Source: CAIKMD01 sp963729935 (GTDB taxonomy: Bacteria > Pseudomonadota > Alphaproteobacteria > ATCC43930 > CGMCC-115725). From it: a stretch of DNA of 64,000 nt. The position numbers and the translations under genes were made by a program. The stretch spans positions 620,001 through 684,000 of the forward strand of contig CAVSPW010000005.1 of NCBI GenBank assembly GCA_963729935.1, given 5' to 3'. The notes beneath the pieces are model-generated. The model was not told where the DNA came from and searched no databases. It saw only the letters and a list, made by a program, of their open reading frames with translations. Below, piece by piece: positions 59,946 through 64,000 of the stretch. Each line of letters opens with the position of its first letter. The stretch's first letter is position 1.

Positions 59946-61121
59946 GTGAAGCCCTCGGTTATCTTCGTGTGGGAGAATTTCGGCCCATACCACGTCGATC
60001 GGCTGGAAGCGGCAGGCGCGGCCGTCGGAGCGACTCATCGCGTCATCGGCGTCGAAATCGCCGGATCGAGCAGCATTTACGCGTGGGACCGCACGGATGA
60101 GACCACCGGCATCGAGCGCGAGACCCTCTTCCCAAATCGGGCCTTCGCATCGATCTCGGTTTGGCAACAGCTGAGCGCGTTGCTGCGCGCCTGCGCGAAG
60201 GCGCGAGCACGGCATATCTTCCTCTGCCACATTGCGCGCATCGACACCTTTTTCGTGGCGCTCGCGCTCCGCGTCCTTGGCCGCCGCGTCTACGTCATGA
60301 CGGAATCGAAATTCGACGACAAGCCGCGAAGCTTGTGGTTCGAGCTTCTGAAAAAGATCGTCTATCTGCCCTATAACGGGGCTCTCGTCGGGGGGCGACG
60401 CCACGGCGAATATATGCGCTTTCTCGGATTCAAACCGGAATCGATCATCCCGGGTTATGACACGGTCTCGATCGATCGCGTCCGTCGGCTGGCGGGCTCG
60501 CCTCCCGCGCCCGGCGGCATCAGCTATCGCGACCGCCACTTTACGATCGTTGCCCGCCTGGTGCCGAAGAAGAACATCGCAATGGCGCTTGACGCCTATG
60601 CCGAATATCGCCGGATGGCCGGCCCCGAGGCGCGCGAGCTTCGCATTTGCGGGTCGGGAGAGCTCGAAGCTGAATTGCGGCAACGAGCTCGCGACCTTGG
60701 CCTCGCCGATGAAATATTCCGGGGATTCATTCAAGCGCCGGATATCGCGCGCACGCTCGCGTCAACCCTCGCCCTGATCCTCCCCAGCACGGAAGAACAA
60801 TGGGGGTTGGTCGTCAATGAAGCGGTCGCGATGGGCGTGCCGATCTTATGCTCGAGCAATATCGGCGCCAGCGACCTCTTGGTGAGAAATGCCGTGAACG
60901 GGTTCGTTTTCGAGCCGGATAATCCCGCGGGCCTTGCCTATTTCATGACGAAACTGGCGGCCGACGAGGAGGAATGGCGCAAACTCGCCGCAGGATCGCT
61001 TCGCTTCGCTTCGCTCGCCGATACGCGCCATTTCGGCGCGGCCGTGGCTCACATCCTTCGCAGGCATCCCGCCGGCGCTCAGAGCCTCGATCGGACGGCA
61101 CCATCTGATCGCTCGCCGTGA
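59946..61121 (+). CDS. Glycosyltransferase family 4
   Basis: 391 residues. VIFVWENFGPYHVDRLEAAG is the N-terminal acceptor domain; HFTIVARLVPKKNIAMALDAY opens the nucleotide-sugar domain and STEEQWGLVVNEAVAMGVPILCSS is the E-x7-E motif. It is a retaining sugar transferase. GTG 59946 with GGAG seven bases upstream is chosen; the GTG at 59922 overlapping the Wzy stop gives a longer start. It belongs to the repeat-unit assembly group. Confidence 0.88.
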   Translation: MKPSVIFVWENFGPYHVDRLEAAGAAVGATHRVIGVEIAGSSSIYAWDRTDETTGIERETLFPNRAFASISVWQQLSALLRACAKARARHIFLCHIARIDTFFVALALRVLGRRVYVMTESKFDDKPRSLWFELLKKIVYLPYNGALVGGRRHGEYMRFLGFKPESIIPGYDTVSIDRVRRLAGSPPAPGGISYRDRHFTIVARLVPKKNIAMALDAYAEYRRMAGPEARELRICGSGELEAELRQRARDLGLADEIFRGFIQAPDIARTLASTLALILPSTEEQWGLVVNEAVAMGVPILCSSNIGASDLLVRNAVNGFVFEPDNPAGLAYFMTKLAADEEEWRKLAAGSLRFASLADTRHFGAAVAHILRRHPAGAQSLDRTAPSDRSP

Positions 61122-61236
61122 CGCCAATGGGTTATTCAGCTGCGCCGCGACGAACCGACGCCGCGGGCGCTGGACGGTCGATCGCATCAGCCGACCGCCG
61201 CAATCGCCCGCGCGATCGCCCGGAGTTCGGCCGATC

Positions 61237-62331
61237 ATGAAAGCCATCGACAAAGATACCCGAGCGCGCGTCGAGTTGGTCCTGATCGGCCCCATGCCGC
61301 CGCCCGTGCACGGCTATTCCGTCGTTACGGCGTTCATTGCAAAAAAACTCGGCGAGCTTGCCGCTGTCGACATCATCAACGTTGCGCCGGATAGCCTGAT
61401 TCGCAATTCACGCTACCACAGACAGCGGTTCTGGCGGGCGGTCCGCGCCCTGTGGCGACTGGGAAGATGGCGACGAGCGAAGCGCAGCCTCTATCTCGCA
61501 ATCGCCGGAGGCGCGGGCGTAATCTATGACCTACCTTTGACCCTGGCGGCGCGTCTCTTCGGCTACAAGATCTATATCCACCATCACTCGTTCAACTATA
61601 TCAACCATCGAAGCCGCTGGACCGCCCTCCTCATCGCGGTTGCGGGATCCGAAGCGACGCATATCTGCCTCAGTGCCGGGATGGCCCGACGCCTGAGCGC
61701 GCTCTATCCGCGCGCGAATCGCACGATCGTCTTATCGAACGCCGCGTTGGTCCCGCCCGCCGAGCCGAGACCGATCGCGACCGGCCCGATCCGTCTGGGT
61801 TTTCTCAGCAATCTGATCCCCGAAAAGGGGGTCGATACCGCGATCGAAGTTGCGCGTGCGCTACGCACGGCAAAATGCGATGTCGTGCTCGCAATCGCCG
61901 GTCCGGCACTCGACCCCGAGATGCAAGCGCTCCTCGCGCGCACACAGCACGAACTCGGCGCGGCGTTCGAGTACCGCGGCGCGGTCTACGGGCCCGAAAA
62001 AGCCGCTTTTTTGCGAGATCTCGACATCTTTCTCTTTCCGACGCGCTACGCAAACGAAGCGCAGCCCCTCGTGGTCCTGGAAGCGCTTGCGGCCGGCATT
62101 CCGGTCTTGGCCACGGATCATGGCTGCATTGCCGAGGATGTTGGCTGCCGTGCGGCGGTCATTCCGGATGCGGATTACGTGAAGGAGGCCGTCCGGGCCA
62201 TCGGTGGCTGGTGCGCGGACCGTAATCGCCTCGCAGAGCTTTCGACCGCGACCGCCTCGCACGCCAGGGCAGCCCATGCGGCGGCGTTGGCGGAGCTTGA
62301 TGCGCTCCTGCGCGCCATGACGGAGTTTTGA
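61237..62331 (+). CDS. Glycosyltransferase family 4
   Basis: 364 residues. LVLIGPMPPPVHGYSVVT is the GT4 N-terminus; IRLGFLSNLIPEKGVDTAIEVAR the donor-domain start; FLFPTRYANEAQPLVVLEALAAGIPVLATDHG the E-x7-E site. It is related to exopolysaccharide or capsule glycosyltransferases. It lies 115 bases after the first GT4. The substrate sugar cannot be told. ATG 61237 is preceded by GGAG (GCCCGGAGTTCGG). Confidence 0.9.
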   Translation: MKAIDKDTRARVELVLIGPMPPPVHGYSVVTAFIAKKLGELAAVDIINVAPDSLIRNSRYHRQRFWRAVRALWRLGRWRRAKRSLYLAIAGGAGVIYDLPLTLAARLFGYKIYIHHHSFNYINHRSRWTALLIAVAGSEATHICLSAGMARRLSALYPRANRTIVLSNAALVPPAEPRPIATGPIRLGFLSNLIPEKGVDTAIEVARALRTAKCDVVLAIAGPALDPEMQALLARTQHELGAAFEYRGAVYGPEKAAFLRDLDIFLFPTRYANEAQPLVVLEALAAGIPVLATDHGCIAEDVGCRAAVIPDADYVKEAVRAIGGWCADRNRLAELSTATASHARAAHAAALAELDALLRAMTEF

Positions 62332-62460
62332 GGCGATGCGCCAGTCTCAAAACCGGCATTTTTACCCGGTTGCGATGGCATGCGCAGAATGCCGCGAGCT
62401 CGCCCCGGAGCCGCCGCGTCACGCTTGCGCGAAACTGGCCGCTGATCTTGGAGCGAGGCA

Positions 62461-63348
62461 ATGACGATGAGGATCGCCGTTGTCGTCGCGACCCGCGGCC
62501 GCGGTGAGATGCTGATCCATCTCCTGAACCGCCTCAAATTGCAGACCAGGCCCCCGGACCTCGTATGCATTTCGGGGGTCGATGAGAGCGACGTGACCGC
62601 TGCCCGAGCGATGACCGGGCTTCCGCTGCGCGTTGTCTTCGGTCCGCCCGGATTGACCACCCAGCGGAATACCGCGATTCGCGCGTCCATGAACGAAGCG
62701 GATGCGATCGTTTTCTTTGATGACGATTTCCTGCCCGCGCGACGCTGGCTGCAACGAGCCGAAGATATCCTGATCCGCTTTCCCGAGGTTTTGGGAATCA
62801 ACGGTCATACATTGGCCGACGGCGCCGATGGCGCGGGAATCAGCATCGAGGCCGCTGAGCGCTTGCTGGCGGACCACGATGCAAATGACAAGGAACCCGA
62901 CCGCGAACCGGAGCCGACGGATTCGCTTTATGGCTGCAACATGGCCTTTCGGACAACGGTGTTCAACCGCCTCGCATTCGACGAGCGCTTGCCGCTCTAT
63001 GGCTGGCTCGAAGATCACGATTTTTCGTGCCGCGTCAGGGCCGTCGGGCCGCTCGTCTCGTCGAACGCCCTATGGGGCGTGCATTTAGGGTTGAAAAGCG
63101 GCAAGACCTCGGGTGTGAAATTCGGTGTCTCGCAAATCGTCAACCCCGTCTATCTCTGGCGCAAGCGATCGATCTCCCCCTCGGAGGCGGCGCGACTTTT
63201 GCTCGTGCCGCTCGGGAAAAACCTCGTGAAGGCCCTGCGGCCGGAGCCTTATATTGATCGCCGGGGCAGATTGCGCGGGAACTTGCTCGGCATCGCCTAT
63301 CTGCTGACCGGTCGGATCGACCCGATGATCGTCGCGAAGCTAAAATAA
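62461..63348 (+). CDS. Glycosyltransferase family 2
   Basis: 295 residues. RIAVVVATRGRGEMLIHLLNRLKLQ is the nucleotide-sugar fold, AIVFFDDDFLPARRW the D-D-D site and YGWLEDHDFSCRVRA the acidic acceptor motif. It completes the glycosyltransferase set (two GT2 and two GT4). ATG 62461 is near GGAGCGAGGCA. It is the last plus-strand gene before a short hairpin. Confidence 0.9.
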   Translation: MTMRIAVVVATRGRGEMLIHLLNRLKLQTRPPDLVCISGVDESDVTAARAMTGLPLRVVFGPPGLTTQRNTAIRASMNEADAIVFFDDDFLPARRWLQRAEDILIRFPEVLGINGHTLADGADGAGISIEAAERLLADHDANDKEPDREPEPTDSLYGCNMAFRTTVFNRLAFDERLPLYGWLEDHDFSCRVRAVGPLVSSNALWGVHLGLKSGKTSGVKFGVSQIVNPVYLWRKRSISPSEAARLLLVPLGKNLVKALRPEPYIDRRGRLRGNLLGIAYLLTGRIDPMIVAKLK

Positions 63349-63363
63349 TCCACGAGATGATTG

Positions 63364-63377
63364 GCGCACTCGTGCGC
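63364..63377. terminator. Short hairpin after the GT2 gene
   Basis: GCGCAC-TC-GTGCGC, 16 bases after the GT2 stop, forms a short stem between convergent genes. There is no U-tract, and the remaining spacer (63349-63481) has no other feature. Confidence 0.25.
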
Positions 63378-63481
63378 GGCGTTTGCGCGGTGCCGGCGTA
63401 TCAAGGGGCGGGCCGCCTTGCCCGCGGGGATTAAGACCCATCCCCCGAACATGCGAGCCGCGCCACCGAACTCCGAGGCGG

Positions 63482-64000
63482 TCAGGCTTCCGCCTCGGCT
63501 GCGCGCCGGCCATCCTGCTGGGATCGCGCACGCGGGCGCACCGGTCGTGCAGGATAGCCGTAGCAGATCATCGCCGACGGCAAATCATGAAGCACCGTGC
63601 TGCGCGCGCCGACGACCGTCGCATCGCCGATGGATATTCCCGGCGCGACAAATACATCCGTCGCAAGCCAGCACTCCGATCCGATCGAAATCGGCTTTCC
63701 CTGCTGGTCAAATGAGAGGCTTTGGTGATTGTGACTTCCCGCGCAAAGATAGCAGTATTGCGAGATCACGGTGTGAGACCCGATCGTGATCTCGCTCAAT
63801 GAATAAAGGATCGCCCCATCGCCAATCCAGCTGTGATCGCCGATCGACACCTTCCAAGGATAAGTGACCTCGACCGATGGCCGGATCAGCACGCCGCGAC
63901 CGACACGTGCACCGAAAAGCCGCAACAAAAATCGGCGCCATCCGAAGAAAATCTGGGGTGAAGGATGAAAGAGCACAGCCTGGACGATCCACCAGAGCTG
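63482..64000 (-). CDS. WcaF-like O-acetyltransferase, hexapeptide-repeat family (5' end outside window)
   Basis: At least 172 residues; the frame is open through the right edge, so the start is not in view. The internal GTG at 63976 is unlikely to be the start, because upstream codons (QLWWIVQAV) match the family's N-terminal helix. PSPQIFFGWRRFLLRLFGARVGRGV is typical of colanic acid WcaF-like enzymes. Left-handed beta-helix turns follow: VSIGDHSWIGDGAILYS, ITIGSHTVISQYCYLCAGSHNH, SIGSECWLATDVFVAPGISIGDATVVGA. The enzyme acetylates a sugar with acetyl-CoA. It is convergent with the last GT2, so it belongs to a unit entering from the right. Confidence 0.88.
   Translation of the reverse strand, partial: QLWWIVQAVLFHPSPQIFFGWRRFLLRLFGARVGRGVLIRPSVEVTYPWKVSIGDHSWIGDGAILYSLSEITIGSHTVISQYCYLCAGSHNHQSLSFDQQGKPISIGSECWLATDVFVAPGISIGDATVVGARSTVLHDLPSAMICYGYPARPVRPRARSQQDGRRAAEAEA

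Noticed and set aside
1..64000. CRISPR array, tRNA, rRNA, intact insertion sequence or prophage
   Set aside because: No regularly spaced repeats, no recognisable RNA gene and no transposase, integrase or phage structural protein was seen on either strand.

Overview
The window is high-GC (clearly above 60% G+C), densely coded DNA. It looks like a free-living, metabolically versatile alphaproteobacterium, of a Rhizobiales- or Rhodospirillales-like soil or rhizosphere type. The reasons are the gene content: a BTLCP (LapG-like) protease, TRAP and taurine-type ABC transporters, several LLM-flavin and Rieske oxygenases, an acetoacetate decarboxylase/3-hydroxybutyrate dehydrogenase pair and a DUF3734 patatin. 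This is inferred from gene families; no rRNA or other species marker is present. I see no tRNA, rRNA, CRISPR array or intact insertion sequence.

Left and centre (1-45.9 kb): an aromatic-compound catabolism region made of small operons. 1-5.6 kb holds the end of a 2-hydroxyacid dehydrogenase, a VOC protein, a Rieske oxygenase with a zinc alcohol dehydrogenase, a LigB-type extradiol dioxygenase and an exported methyltransferase-like lipoprotein. 5.6-11 kb has an LLM oxidoreductase, a gentisate-dioxygenase-like cupin with a perfect FNR/FixK-type box upstream, and an operon of a frameshifted LLM oxidoreductase, a class II aldolase and an FAH hydrolase. 11-15.8 kb is a TetR-controlled glutathione S-transferase group (three GSTs, one a glutathionyl-hydroquinone reductase) with a perfect 22-bp palindromic operator. 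16-22.7 kb has an MFS exporter, a second Rieske oxygenase, an orphan molybdopterin subunit of the xanthine dehydrogenase/CoxL family, a lipoprotein and a cysteine hydrolase. 23-25.8 kb is a patatin, acetoacetate decarboxylase and 3-hydroxybutyrate dehydrogenase run.

The most interesting part is a tightly packed ten-gene minus-strand operon (34.19 to 25.87 kb) facing a LysR regulator. It interleaves LigA-like and LigB-like dioxygenase subunits with all three parts of a taurine/nitrate-type ABC importer, followed by a gamma-glutamyltransferase-like hydrolase, an ACMSD-like amidohydrolase, a HbpS/GlcG protein, a RidA deaminase-like protein and a DUF2848 protein. The families match, step by step, uptake and meta-cleavage of an aminophenol- or aminobenzoate-type compound, possibly imported as a gamma-glutamyl conjugate. 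From 35.4 to 45.9 kb come two flavin aromatic hydroxylases, an MFS transporter, a TrmH methyltransferase, a third Rieske oxygenase with a recognisable promoter/operator, a second ACMSD-like amidohydrolase and a DctP-DctQ-DctM TRAP transporter.

Right (46.5-64 kb): a surface-polysaccharide locus, running off the right edge. It contains a periplasmic LapG-like protease, a Tat-exported GH71 family alpha-1,3-glucanase-like protein, an ATP-grasp ligase, a Wzx-type flippase, three FemAB/CelD-like GNAT paralogues, a NodB-type deacetylase, two GT2 and two GT4 glycosyltransferases, a Wzy-type polymerase and a WcaF-like O-acetyltransferase. No initiating sugar-phosphate transferase or Wza/Wzc export genes are in the window.
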